From Delphinus delphis (Eukaryota > Chordata > Mammalia > Artiodactyla > Delphinidae), in the NCBI RefSeq assembly GCF_949987515.2, contig NC_082687.1:122431838-122495837 (forward strand): a stretch of 64,000 nucleotides of DNA. The letters are read 5' to 3'. Positions 24,214 to 36,755 of this stretch are shown piece after piece (position 1 is the stretch's first letter; every line of letters begins with the position of its first letter). A program made the translations under genes and the position numbers. The notes beneath the pieces are model-generated. The model was not told where the DNA came from. It saw only the letters and a program-made list of their open reading frames with translations, and made no database searches.

Positions 24214-26859
24214 ATTTTTCATCCTTACTCTCATTTCTCCTTGTCCCAGAACGAGCTCCCAGTTTCCTGAAATACCTTTTACAACAGAGTGGCTGCTTTC
24301 TAATTAAGTGGTTAGTTCTACAGAGCCACCGTATGATGTCTCTTTTACTTTAATGAGTTAATAGATTAAATGTTACCTCTGAGGAGGATTGCAACAGCCT
24401 ATGGAGTAGACAGGTGACAGGTTATCAGCAGTGCTCACACATCAGTTAAGTCACAATTTCAGTTTCTATGAATGAACAGCCTGAGCATGAAATATAAATG
24501 ACTAAAAATTAAATTTAAGCTATAGTATTTTGCCCTAAGAGTAATTGGAAGAACCTGAATGTATAGTTATGATTAAAACTATGGATCGTCACACCAAGGG
24601 ACAATGGCATTTTATGGTATTTCTATAAATTGAATTCAGAAGCCCTGTGGAGTTAGGGTAGGGACCTCTAAAAATAGATGATGACCTTCCACATTAAATA
24701 TACATATACATACCCCAGTGATTGTTTGATGAATTATTCATCACTGTAACAAAGGGCATTACATATTTTAAAAAGAAATGCTAAACACAAACTTTTTAAT
24801 ATTACCACACACACACTCACACATACACTCACACACTTGAAATGCTATATTGTTGAGTGATGTTTGGGCTGTAGTCTTGATCTGAGCCTTCTGTTCGAAT
24901 ATTATGATAGCTACCTTTTTCAAATTTCACAAACAAATCTATGTTGATTATTGATTCCATTTAGTAGATTTTGGAAGACTGAACTATAGTTTTAAGTCTA
25001 TCTCAGATCCTTTGTAGATTAAAAAAAATAACTATGTGTTAGTGTTATATAAACTGCGATATTTTGGATCAATTAGAAATATTTATTATAGGAGTTACTA
25101 GTAATTTTTAAGTGCACCCTTCAAGAATAATAAATGCCATTTAGATTACAGGAAAAAAGAAATTGGGCAAATATTATTGTATTGCCATTTTCTAAAACTG
25201 TGTTTTATATTCAGAGTAGTCCCGAATGACTATTTTAAGGCTATACCATTCTTTTCATCTTGATTACCTAGGTCGTAATTACAGTCTATCTTGTTATCTG
25301 CTAATTTACCCTATCACTTTCCATTCTGGCTGCCATGTTCTTATTCTCTATTAGTTTACCCCTATATGAGCCAGGATTACTGGTTTCTAGTACATATTTG
25401 CCACGAAGTGTTTGTTCATGGGTGGAAGCTGAAAGTTTTGCTTTTTGGAGAATTCATACCAGCCTTTGCACTCTGATGATGTCCAAGATTTTGTGATATG
25501 TTTTTTCTGAACATAGATGTAGGCATAGAGTATTTTTTTCTTTTAACCTCAGCCCTATAAAATAAAATAAGAGGGAGTAAAAAATAAGAAAGAAATAATT
25601 TGCATGCCTCCATTTATAAGATCTTGGGCAATTTGTTTAATTTTTTGGGGGGGGGGTGTCTCTGTATCTAAGTATATAAAATGAGTGAGTTGGCTGAAAG
25701 AAGTGAGATCAATTAAACTAGATTATTTCCAGTGTTCTATTCAGCTAGAAAATTATAGCATATTAAGGCTTGGCTTTAAAATGGTGTGTTTTTGATGTTT
25801 ATTTTAAAAAAAGAAAGAAGAAGGCAAGAAAGAAAAAGAAGAAAACAACTTTGGATTAGGTCTCTTATGTAACTTAATTCATTTTTATATTTGCTGAATG
25901 AGGTCATATAAAAAATGTTTCAAGCTTATGTAACAGGTTCAGAAAATCAATTGTCAGGATAAGTTAGGGTAAAAGAGACGAGGGATCCCATTTCAGGATG
26001 TAAGCCTGAGGTGAAGGTGAGCACACAGTTGCCTTAAGCAAGACCTGGGCTGCAATATTGACTGTTGCCTTGAAGTAGAAATGTAACGATAAATTACTGT
26101 GACTTTTAACAGTGGAGAACTTTTCACTGCTGAGGAGGTGAATACATTAAAAGAAGAATTAGTTATATTTTTAAGGAAAAATTATAATGGGAGGGAATTA
26201 CAGCAGGTTTTAGTTATCTTGGTACAAAGATACCCAGTGATAATTTTGCCTGAATTTGCGGCACTGATTGGGCCAAATAATTGGGTCAGTTAGATAAAGA
26301 ATTTGATTTCTTTTTCATTGAATTGACTTTCTATTTTAGTGTCAATACCCAGATTTGGTTTATATTAAATTTAAAGGCAAAAGGAGGTGGAATAGGATGA
26401 AGCATTTGTCCCATAAGACGTATTTTGCACCATAAAATAAATCACGAAAAAGAATCTCAAAATCGCTGCATGATTGTAATGGTTGTAGTGTATCTAGCAA
26501 CTTTGGGTTCACATAATGTGTATTAATTTGTATCATCAGGGAGAACAACAGTGAACTGGGGTGTAGAATTAAGTTGGAATTGAAAACTCAGAGTTAGAGC
26601 AGACAGAAATAGCCAAAGCTCTTCTCTATATAACCATTGGGATATTGGTGTGAATTGTACTAGGCTTTACAGAATATAAAGATAAAGTGATAATGGAAAC
26701 CTGAAACATTTAAAACATTTGGTTACACTTACTGAGCCCCACGTTTTTACTGTACATCTGAATGCAACTGAAATAGCATATCAACTAGTACTTCAACAAA
26801 AAGTTGTAATTTTAAAAATTAGGATGAATGTTTGAAATTAGGAGGAAAAAAAGGATAAG
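24214..26859. other. Unassigned AT-rich sequence with minor simple repeats
   Basis: No gene was recognised. A degenerate CA/CACT tract lies at 24803-24837, a G9-10 run near 25647-25656 and a purine-rich AAG tract at 25806-25848. A 64-codon frame at 26099-26293 is unassigned (see findings). Confidence 0.45.
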
Positions 26860-27120
26860 TATTTGGTAATAAAATAGGAAGCAAACAAGCTATGTGAGTA
26901 TGAAAGTTAGAGTATATCAATGAAACAGGATATTTTGAAGCTGTAAAAAAAAGTAAAGTACCTTTGTATGTGTCAATATGAAAATTGTGCAAGATGTTGT
27001 GTTATGTGAAAAACACAATGTGCTCAAAGATATGTTTTGAATGAATCTCTTTATTTTAAAAAACAATACATATTATCATGCTGGTTTATGTATTTTTGAA
27101 AAAAAAAAGAAAAACAAGAA
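26860..27120 (+). mobile_element. Old L1 fragment, ORF2 C-terminus / 3' end
   Basis: GATATTTTGAAGCTGTAAAA followed by TTGTGCAAGATGTTGTGTTA, GTGAAAAACACAATG and an A-rich 3' run follows the order of the last part of old L1M elements (AATACTATGCAGCCATTAAAAAG ... AAGATATATTGTTAAGTGAAAAAAGCAAGGTGC). Highly diverged, with no frame retained. Confidence 0.68.
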
Positions 27121-28709
27121 AATGGTGCTATTAGATGCAGACACCAAATTTTCACTTTTTATATTATACCTTTATTTGTTGTTTGAATTCTCTAAACAAG
27201 AACATATTTCACTTTTGTTATTTAAAAAATAAAGTGTCAATAAATATTATCTCAAAGGAAGGTTTATGGGCTATTTTTCCTTCATATTGTCCTCAAACTA
27301 GAAAAATGTTACTAATAAATCTAAATTAAAAAATTTTTAAACCACAGGAAAGAATTTGCAGAATTTGCATTTGATTATAAAAATCCCACTAATTGCATCA
27401 AAATTTATCTGTGTCTTGTAAGTACTCTTTTTAAGTTAGTCTCACAATTATTTGAGGATTTCTTAGGCCAATTGAAAGTTCCAGTAAATTATGCTACACT
27501 CTAAAATAAACCTACCTCCATAAAATCCTTAAAGTTGCCTTCAAATATCATCTTATCACAGGGTCTCTTTAAACATACTATGGACCCACCAAGAATAAAG
27601 TTCAAACTAAATCAGCCCAAGAGTCTCACTAGCTAAAATTCTGATATCAGTCTGGCAAGTAGCAGAAATGAGTAAAGGGGGAAGGTTCTAGTTTTGCTAC
27701 CATAAAACACAAATATCCTCATCAATAATATTCAGCCATGTGACATTGATATGTATTGTCCATTGCAATCAACTTCCAAACTAGAACAAGAATCATTCAT
27801 TATAACTTAAAATTACTCCTGCCATTGGTGTATGAAAATTGAATTCTTTACATCAGTACTTAGAACAAAATATTTCTAGCATCGATTGTCAGCTGGAAAT
27901 TATAGTCAGATGACAGTAATTATACAACTAGGTATCACTATGAAAAAATAAGTGATGAAACATTAAATAAAAGGCATTCTATTTTTCAATTAATGTGGCT
28001 AGAGTTACTTGTTTTTCTTGATCAGAGCCATGAAAATTGTTTAGATTAGCCACATTTTCAGTCCCATGGCTGAATCAGTAGGATTTGAGGTCTCTACTGT
28101 CATTCCCTATCCCTGTGGCCTCCATTTTATTACCAACTCTGGTTCATGTACTTGCTACCAACAGCCTGAGGCCCAGAAGTTGACACCCTTCCTCTTTGGG
28201 CCAATGGAGTTTCCACTGCATCTCAAATAGAAAGTGTCTATTGGGTGTTTAGCTTAATTCATTATAAGGAATGAGGATTTCAGGGAAAGAGTTAATTTAC
28301 TTAGCAACATTTTAGCAGGTAATGTGATTTCAAGCATAACGTTGCAGTTATAAGGCAGCACACACCAAATACCAGTTTATCCTCCCTAGGTTTTTCAGGG
28401 ATGAACAGAGTCTCATGGCCCACTATGCTGCACTCCGGGAGGGCTTTTCTTGCACCAGAAGTTGGTTAGATGCTCTCCTTTCCTGATCTTTGGCTCTCAC
28501 ATTCTGGCTCACAAAGTTCCTGACTCCCAGAAAGATCCATTCTTTCCATTTCTGGTTAAGGATAATTTTCTGAGTGACATTTTGGTGGTATCTAAAAGAT
28601 GATGGTTTGTCCCTTCTGGATCTGAGACTTCTGTTTTCAAGAGGAATGATATGTATCCTGTAGTTAGCTCCGTTACTCTCTCATCGTTCCTGATTCCCAG
28701 GGGAAGAGT
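27121..28709. other. Unassigned sequence
   Basis: Nothing was recognised; 28.1-28.7 kb is somewhat richer in GC than its flanks but has no open frame of note. Confidence 0.45.
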
Positions 28710-28710
28710 A

Positions 28711-28738
28711 CCCGCGCACGCGCGCGCGCACACACACA
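28711..28738. repeat. Alternating CG/CA tract (Z-DNA-prone)
   Basis: CGCGCACGCGCGCGCGCACA then CACACA: over 20 bases of strict purine-pyrimidine alternation, half of it CG. Such tracts are the classic Z-DNA formers. CpG retention here is unusual in this CpG-poor background. Confidence 0.85.
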
Positions 28739-28739
28739 T

Positions 28740-30199
28740 CTTTTTAGCTCTAATTTATATCCTTGAATTTTGGTTAAGACTGAAATCTTTGCAATAACCT
28801 GAAGCAAGCTTTTCCTGGCCTAATATGTCTAATCCAATCAATTTGAATCAATTTGAATGCTTCCTAGATCATCAAATCTTAGATAATTTTTCTCAACCCA
28901 TCTTGCATATCAGGTCATCCTCTAAGGTTTTTGTTTTTTGCTTTTGGACTTTTTTTTTTCTGTTTCAGTCATTCTGAAAGGACCTGACCTCTATACTTGC
29001 CTTCCAGATCACTCACACTTTGATCTGCCATGTTGTTCTTACATCTATCCTCTGTAAAGGAAAAAAATGTTCTGAAACAGTCTTAAGAAGTGTCTATGAA
29101 TTCAAGGTTGTCTTTGATCATTGTTGTAGGGTTTTTGCTCACAAACAATATATTTACCTCAGGTAAAACAGAAAATCTCTAACGCAGTTGAACATATTTG
29201 GAGATAAATATATTGAAGGGATGGCTAATGGAATCAAAGCTAAATAGAAAGGAACTGAAAAGAGAAGGGGTTTAATGAGGAGAAATGAACCTGTAAAGGG
29301 TTTGTAGGTCTTCACTAATTCAAGGAACAAAAGTAGCTGATAATGAGGGAATCAGAAATTGAACGGTTATGGTACATATTGAAATCACCCAAGGTGATGG
29401 TATTACCGAAGGATGACTCAAAGAGGATGCTTTAATAGTGACCTAGATATTGGGAAATAATAGCAAAGAGGAAGAATAAAGGGGCACAAGCCTAAAAAAA
29501 ACAGAATTAAGAAGGATAGGGTGTTTAGAAATGGTAGTCAACAGCATTGTAGGGCATCATCCCACCTTCGGATTCTGAGGCAATGGGGTGATACACAATG
29601 TTAGCTGCTTCCTCAGAGAAGGCTTTGGGGGTATAGTCTCCTCATAGTTTACCACAGTTGAAGGAAGTGAAAAAGTGCAGTAAGTTTTTATATTGAAAGG
29701 GAAGTTCCAAAGGGAGCATGAAGCAGAAATTGGATTATTAACAAGAATCTACTAGAGATATTGGTTATGAAAAGACAATTTTTGAAATAAAGAACTTAGT
29801 GTGTGGGCTTGATAGCAGATTGAATTTGGCCAAAGAATAAAATAGTGAGCTAAAAAGCAGCTCCAGGAATTTCCCCAGAATTGAGACCAAAAAATAATAT
29901 AAAGTAAAATAAGAATGGAGCATAGAAGCAGAAATTTAGCCATGAGCTATGAAGAAAGCTCAGAAGCAGGAATAGTACATGAGGGGAAAAATTATTTAAA
30001 GAAATAATAATTGAATATTCATCCCCTTCACAAAAAAATATGAGATCTCATTTTAAAAGGCAAGTAGGATGCTGAGAAAGAGAAAAAAATGTGCATTCAG
30101 ACACATAAGAGGATAACATCATTAATGCCTCTGGTGAGAAAAGCAGATACCTCAAAAATCAAGGATGAGAAGAACTTTCTCAAGGTAAAGATATACATA
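28740..30199. other. Unassigned; possibly old repeat 29220-29760
   Basis: The 29.2-29.8 kb part has the purine-rich texture of an antisense ancient LINE but I could not anchor it to a family. No gene was seen. Confidence 0.35.
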
Positions 30200-30870
30200 T
30201 TGATTTTAAATTGTTGAAGGAAAGTAAATCTAAGTCTAGAATTTTCTCTTTAGTTAAATTATTTAAATGTAAGCTAATAAAAGTATTTTTAGGAATAAAT
30301 GCATTCAGAATAAAATTTACCACTAAAAGACCTTCTCAGAAAGAATATTGTAGAATATATTACATCCAGAAGAGAAATAAAGCTAGGTGAAATGCATTAA
30401 GATATGGGAAATAAGTTTAGTTATAGAGCTTATTGAAGTTTATTGCTGCCTAATAAACAACGTTTAAAAACTGTATACTCATAATAATCCATAAATAAAC
30501 TCCAGACAATATCAACAGTTGGGGCAGTGTTTGAGAGAAGGGAGACTGAAGTGTGTAAAAGCAGAAAAAGATTCTTGTCTTGCTCCAGATATAGACATAC
30601 CAATATATTAATAAGCAGTAGACACTGTCAAAATACAAATAAATAACATAAACATGTACAAGCTCCACAATAAAAAATAACAGAAGAAAATATGTCTAAT
30701 ATAAGGCCTGAAAAGCACGAAGGTATGAAAAGTGAATAAAATGAAAAAAATATAGTGTAGAGAATATAAAAATATAATTCAGATAAAAGAAAAACTGAAA
30801 AGTAATTACAACAATGTAGAAGGTTAAATTTGTCAATTAAAAGATTTTATCTCCATATTGACTGAATTCA
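30200..30870 (+). mobile_element. Old L1/HAL1-like relic (ORF1 end region)
   Basis: The A-rich sense-strand texture and the run AATAAAATTTACCACTAAAA followed by GACCTTCTCAGAAAG and TACATCCAGAAGAGAAATAA follow the ORF1 3' end and downstream region of old L1M or HAL1 elements. No frame survives. The boundaries are approximate. Confidence 0.5.
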
Positions 30871-32109
30871 AGTTCCAGCAATACACTATTCAGACATATT
30901 TACCTAAGAGATACACTTAGAAAGTAGAGGTCAGAAAGATTGATGATAAAGTGAGGGAAAAAATAAAACCAGAAAAATATCTTTCAAAAAATCGTCATAA
31001 AATGAATTTTGATATCAAACTAAGTATAATTTAGGGTGAAAGATCATAAGAGCAAAGAAAGTTTCCTCTCTAATGGAGGATTGTATGTCTCTGTCTACTG
31101 TTGAGCTTGTCAGGCTATGGGATTTGCATTGAAAGGCAATTTACATATTGTAGGTAGTCTGCCCATTTAAATGTTCCCTTTTGTCTCCATCAGACCAGTT
31201 TCCCAGCATCCGGAGCTTGTTCTGTCAATCAGAAGTTTTTCCCAAGGGGCACTTTTTCCATAAGACTGAAATAATTTGACCTGGAACTTACTTCTCATTG
31301 GTTTTTTAATTCCTCCTAAGAGCTAATCAGAGAGGTGAGAGTCCATCGTTTTGGGCACAGCTATTTTATCATGTTTAGGGATGCAGCTTCCAAAAAAAAA
31401 AATAGTAATAGAAAGCAGAATATATCTTGAGTCAAGTCACATTGACCAAATAAAAATGTGTCTTTCGACAGTTGTTCATTTTGAACCAGAAGAAGTCACT
31501 GCATGCCCCCAATACTTATCTAGTCCTACTTTTAAGTTACAACAACTACATAAGGAAAGTCCAAAAATATAGGCTGGTACTACTTTATCTTTTTCTTTAT
31601 TCAAAGTGAAATAATCACAAAACAATTTTTGAGAAAACGCCTAGATACTAGACAACCCCTATGATTTATGAAATATGTGTAGCATTTGGTGTATCTTTCC
31701 GCTTTCACAAGGCCTCATAGAAAGGTTTCCCCCATTATGCAAAGGAAAGAATGGAGTTAATTGAAACACTCAGTTTAATTCATCATTTGAATGATGTCAA
31801 AGATAAACACCCCAAATTTATTTTTCCTAGTAATTTTATTTAGTCATCTTTATTTTTCATGAATTTCTGTTTTCTTGAATCTCCTCAGACTTTATTGGCA
31901 CTCTATCAATCAGTAGCAGAAAACAGAGAAATCATTGGATCATCTACTGGGATGAAGTAGAGGCTGTATGGAAAATAGTGTGGCCAAGACAACCAAGCAC
32001 TCAAAATAGAATTAAACTCTCATGATAACTACAACCACAATATGCCAGGAAGGAAACAAAAAAGAAATTGTCCCCAAATGAAAGAGGAGGGGAAGCAGCG
32101 TGGGGCAGT
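30871..32109. other. Unassigned sequence
   Basis: Nothing was securely recognised; 31080-31345 has an LTR-like texture but no defined ends. Confidence 0.4.
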
Positions 32110-32230
32110 CACACTCTTGGTTCTTTGAATAACTTGCATTATGTCCTTGGGTGATTCACTTAATTTCCTTGGGTTTTGGATTCCCCTCTGTAAAATGAGA
32201 GGATTGGACTAAATCAGTAGTTTCTAAATT
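32110..32230 (+). mobile_element. MIR-family SINE fragment
   Basis: TGTCCTTGGGTGATTCACTT, AATTTCCTTGGGTTTTGGAT, CTGTAAAATGAGAGGATTGG and ACTAAATCAGTAGTTTCTAA follow the MIR/MIR3 core (GACCTTGGGCAAGTCACTTAACCTCTCTG...AAAATGAGGGGATTGGACTAGATGA). Confidence 0.75.
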
Positions 32231-32579
32231 ATGAACCTTGGAATAATTGCAAGAAAGCCTTGAATTCATATACTTTATATACTTCTACAATTACTAGGGT
32301 CCAAAAGTCCAATTGTAGTCATGGGACAGTTGCAAAAATATGTTTATATGTTTTAAAACAGTCCTCATTTGGAAAATTATTAAATAAGACACACTGGCTA
32401 AATGATGTGTGAAGTCTTTTCAGACTATAGAATGCCATTATTTTATGAGTTAGATATCCAGGTGTTGAGGTGTCTGATTCCTGATTGAAATCTTTCTCCT
32501 GAAACTGTATTGTTATTGGAAAGAGCAGTGAGATTGTAGTTAGGACTGTGGTGTTCCAAGCTGGAATTTCATTCATTAA

Positions 32580-32640
32580 TTGTTACCTTAGGCAAGTTAT
32601 GTAAATGTTTATTTCCTTCATTTGAGATGACTCTTTGGAA
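32580..32640 (+). mobile_element. Short MIR fragment
   Basis: TTACCTTAGGCAAGTTATGT followed by TTTATTTCCTTCATTTGAGA matches the MIR centre over about 50 bases. Confidence 0.5.
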
Positions 32641-33769
32641 AGACCTAGAAAAAGTTTAACGTGTTGTTCAAATTTAAGATGTTTTTATTGGTCAACTACT
32701 CTCAGCCATCTAATGCTAAATTTGCAGAGTAGGAATAAGAATCAGCTGTTAGGTCTGTTTATCATTGTAGCTGTTTTCAGCTTCTTTTTCTTTTACCCCT
32801 TCCATATTAATTTGCTGTTCAACTCTCTAGTTATTTTTCCACTTCCAGGCTGATCTATTGTTTGTGGTTTAAGGATCTTTAATACTTAATAACTCCAGCA
32901 GTAATACTTGCTATTTTTAGAAGAGAAATAATACAAATTCTAGCAAAGCAAACCAATAGATTGCCTGGAAATTGAACAGAAAAATAATAATAATAATAAT
33001 CTAATATTATTTTATAGGCATAGAATTTTTCTTCTTCCTCTTGTTCGTCAGTTTCTGAAATACATGATTCTTTTTTTCTCAGCTCTGTCTTTTCTCTGCG
33101 TGCCTGTGTGTAAGTGTTTGTGAGCATGTGCATTTATCCTTCTTTCAGAGCAGTGCTTAGTCAAAGGCTCCTATTTATATTCTTGTCAGTTATTCGTTTA
33201 TTTCTGGGTCCCTGATGATTGACTCCATGACCACTGAAACTGCTCCTGTCCTGTGAGAACTGCTCATTTTGCTGTGGGACCAAAGGAAGTTCGCTTCTTG
33301 TCCAGTTATTGGATTTCACTCCTTCTTAACTCACGCCATGTGAGCAGATGTACTCACTTGGAAATGGAAATAAATGGTTATCACTTGAAACAGAAGGGAT
33401 CAGGGCTTCACACATCTGAAGCACCCTGCTTTCAGAATTATTAAAGACTCTCCTTGAAAGTAACAGAGATTCCGCAATGCTCAACCATCTTAATCTTCAA
33501 TTAACTTTTAATCACTCTTTTAACAATGTCTTACAGACATGGATACATTGTACAAGATGCCAACTAACTTAATATTCATTGGAAAATATGATTAAATAAA
33601 AGCAATTTTTTTACTTCAGTAAAACACATGAACTAATTTAAAGGAAAGAGGGGAAAAAAGTTCTCTATAAGCTAATAATAAGGAATCAATTTTTCTATAT
33701 TTGATATATTTGTCAAGCAGGCACAGGATTATTTTGGTAAACTGATATGTTATCCTTAAATGTTATCTG
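32641..33769. other. Unassigned sequence with (AAT)n
   Basis: No gene was seen. A short AAT tandem tract lies at about 32985-33003. Confidence 0.45.
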
Positions 33770-34290
33770 AACTCCAGATTCATATGTCCAAGCTCCTACT
33801 TGATATCCTATTTGAATGTTCACTTAACATGTGTCAAATTGGTTTTCTTATCTCTCTCTTCTCTGCATTATCCTACTTTTCTTAACATCTTTGACATTTC
33901 AGTTAATGGCAGTTCATTCCTCCCAGTTTCAAAGACCAAAATCTTGGAATCATCCTTGATTTTTCTCTTTCTTTTTCACAGTGAATCTAAAGGTAAATTC
34001 AGTTAACTCTACTTTCAAAATATATCTTGACTATGACCGCCTCTTTTCACTTTCAATGGTACCACTCTTATGAAAGCTTACATTTTGCCTGGGTTGTTTC
34101 ACCTTTCCACACATTTTTGTCTATTAGCAAAACAGCAGTCACACCTGCCCTATTAAAACATTAGCCAAACCATCTCACTCTTGTCTGTGAAAGTCTCTAA
34201 TGTCTTCCAATATCACTCAGAGAATAAAGCCAAAGTCTTCAAGGGCCTAAGAAGATCTATGCCTCTGGACACTCTCTCCTATTAATTTCC
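33770..34290 (+). mobile_element. L2 LINE relic (ORF 3' end)
   Basis: The sense strand follows the L2 ORF end: CAGTTAATGGCAGTTCATTC, then ATCTTGGAATCATCCTTGAT (the conserved L-G-I/V-I-L-D segment of CR1-clade polymerases), then CAAACCATCTCACTCTTG, CACTCAGAGAATAAAGCCAA and AGTCTTCAAGGGCCTAAGAA. Order and spacing are right; the frame is broken. Confidence 0.8.
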
Positions 34291-34439
34291 CACTGATAAA
34301 GCTTTTGAATAGGGTGTCTCAACCTTCATTGTACCCTCATTCTGTTACCGAATAGGTCAACTGGACCAGCACCTGGGTCCTAGCCTGGATTAAAATCTGC
34401 TATCTCAGCCAGGGACATTCTTTTCCCTCATCAGATTAG

Positions 34440-34858
34440 CACAGCCAATAACAATACTGATGCTGAGACTGGAACAGCACAAGCTTTATCAACGGCCAAA
34501 GAATGAAGAAGCAGGAACCTAGTTCACAGATGAACCTCTCAACCCAATTCGGGCTGAGACACCAAATATGTAGGAGGATTGAACAAGGTAAAAGGGAGGG
34601 AATTGGAAAGAATGGGAGAAATATTCATGAGTTATCAGAGAACAGGGATATGGTTTGGACTCAGAACTGATGCAACTCTCCTTTTCAGTCCTTGTATGGG
34701 TTTTTCTGGTTGTTGTCATGACAGTTGCCAACTCTCAGGGCTCTGGTGGGTGTGTCATTTAGCATGCTAATGTATTACAGTAAGCATATAATGAGGCTCG
34801 AGGTCTACTGCAAGTCAAATCCTCCACCATCTTGGACCTAGTTGGCTCTAAATGGTTC
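34440..34858 (-). mobile_element. Probable LTR-derived repeat
   Basis: In antisense it has a polyadenylation-like ATAAAG (plus-strand CTTTAT at 34483-34488), then a body ending near 34858 with TCCACCATCTTGGACCTAG, a YY1-like CCATCTT context common at LTR starts. Neither end nor a target duplication could be fixed, and the family is unknown to me. Confidence 0.42.
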
Positions 34859-34860
34859 TT

Positions 34861-35439
34861 TTTTTTCTTCTCTTTGCAGCTTCCTCCTGAAACTTATACA
34901 AGAGTAATTGCTTTCTATTTGAGGGAGGGGCAGGGGTATGATTCTGGGGCCACAGCCTTGGTAACTATTCCCTTTGGAAAGCCAAAACCCAGACTCTCTA
35001 GAATTCTCTAGATTCTCTAGAATCTGGGATGTGAATAGTGTCCATCAATTAAATGCAATTGCAGCAATTTAAAACATGGAAGCAAGGTAGAGGCCATACT
35101 CTTTGCTCTGCATGAATATCTTTAGGAAGTTGCATGGTAGCCTCAGTATCCTTGTCTGCCCCCAGTTCACACAAATCTAGACACTGGTGGTATGATGGTG
35201 ATAGTAGTAGCCACCGTTTTCTGCTCTCTCCATCACAGCTAAGATGGTGAGTCCTTCAGCTCCTTAAATCAGTGGTAGACCTCCTTGATTCTCTGTTAAT
35301 GTTATATTAATAATAATGTTAACACATTATTCCCTGTATTGAATAATTAAAATTTTGTTCTGTTTGACATACAAAAAGAAGTGTTTTTTCCTGTGGTTAA
35401 CTTCTATTGCTATATGCTCTTCCTCACTTAGATCTTTAG
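34861..35439. other. Unassigned; short tandem near 34996-35025
   Basis: Three degenerate copies of a TCTCTAGAAT-like 10-mer occur around 34996-35025. Otherwise nothing was recognised. Confidence 0.45.
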
Positions 35440-35559
35440 GAAAATGTCATTGTCTCAGTGAGATCTTAGTGGGCCACCCTATGTAAAATTTCACCTACCA
35501 AAACACACTTCCTGTTTCCTTCCCACGATTTATTTTTTCTTAGCACTTTCATCATTCTA

Positions 35560-35730
35560 GTATATAATCTATTTCACATATTTTACCATCTTATTTATTG
35601 CTGCCTCCCCCAAGAATGTGAGATTTATAAAGGTCAGGATTTTTTTAATGACTGCTGTATACCCAGTGCCTAGAACAATGCCTTGTACATCGAAGATACT
35701 CTGAAAAAATTTGTTGAATGAATGAATAAA
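35560..35730 (+). mobile_element. L2 LINE 3' end
   Basis: AGAATGTGAGATTTATAAAG, GACTGCTGTATACCCAGTGC, CTAGAACAATGCCTTGTACA and TTTGTTGAATGAATGAATAA match the L2 terminal region in order, ending in its TGAATGAA repeats. The young SINE at 35743 inserted at this end. Confidence 0.85.
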
Positions 35731-35742
35731 AATCATGTGACA

Positions 35743-35934
35743 GGGCTCCCCTGGTGGCTCAGTGGTTGAGAGTCTGCCTGCCGTTGCAGGGGACACAGGT
35801 TCATGCCCCGGTCTGGGAAGAACCCACATGCCGCGGAGCGGCTGGGCCCGTGAGCCATGGCCGCTGAGCCTGTGCGTCCGGAGCCTGTGCTCTGCAACGG
35901 AAGAGGCCACAACAGTGAGAGCCCCGCGTACCGC

Positions 35935-35958
<24 letters not shown>
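35743..35958 (+). mobile_element. Young CHR-type SINE, plus strand
   Basis: The only young copy on the plus strand. GGGCTCCCCTGGTGGCTCAG start, A-box-like TGGCTCAGTGG at 35755-35765, B-box-like CAGGTTCATGCCC near 35797-35809, CCGCGGAGCGGCTGGGCCCG body, and a pure A tail of about 27. The target duplication is AAATCATGTGACA, at 35730-35742 and again at 35959-35971. The long unbroken A tail suggests a recent insertion, though tails can also regrow by slippage. Confidence 0.96.
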
Positions 35959-35965
<7 letters not shown>

Positions 35966-35971
35966 GTGACA

Positions 35972-36709
35972 TTCTGTACTCCCAGTGACACCTTATGTGT
36001 ATGTGCAAAAGTGTAAGAATATATATATATATCAATACACACACTGTTGGTTGGCATATGCATTACTCATAAAAAGCTAAGTTTCTTTAAATATATTTTG
36101 TGTCATGTTTTGAGTGGAGTGGTATTCAGTATTCAGCATAGTTTCCCTTCTTTTTTAAAGGGTTACAAAGCAGTGCTATGTTTCAGGACTATACTGATAA
36201 ATTGAAACAATAGCTACAAAATCTGAGAAGTATCCTGAATGGAAGAAGGAGTTCATTGTTAATGCTTTTTGACCTCAGATTCCATTTTAAATAACATGAG
36301 AAAGGCATTTTAGTTTTCCAGTTGACCCCAGATATTTGGTTGGTTTGATCAGGCCTTAAAGATTTTTATTTTTAGCTGCTTAGCTGCATTAAATCTAAGT
36401 TTCCAGATTTTTCTGAAATGGTCTCTGTAGCTTCTTTCTTCACTAGATTCAGTATCAAGTAAAAGAGCAATGCAGAGGCAGAATCTATAGGCTTACTTGC
36501 CTCCCAGAAAATAGGGAAATTAACGTTATGAAATGTAGCCTGCCTCACTCTCATTCTTGTCCTCAATGGCTGTTTTCAAAGGCCGTGAATACTCCATTGC
36601 AAATAATTGCCCCCTCCCCTCCCCCCATCCCCCTCAGAAACACAGACACAAACACACTCAGACATGCACAGTCACAGGCCAGCATACAAAAGATGCACCC
36701 CTCCCCCAA

Positions 36710-36710
<1 letters not shown>
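35972..36710. other. Unassigned sequence
   Basis: Nothing was recognised. A TATATA tract lies at about 36019-36032. Confidence 0.45.

Positions 36711-36752
<42 letters not shown>
36711..36752. repeat. (CA)n microsatellite
   Basis: About 21 uninterrupted CA units. Frames reading poly(Thr-His) across it are artefacts. Confidence 0.98.
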
Positions 36753-36755
<3 letters not shown>

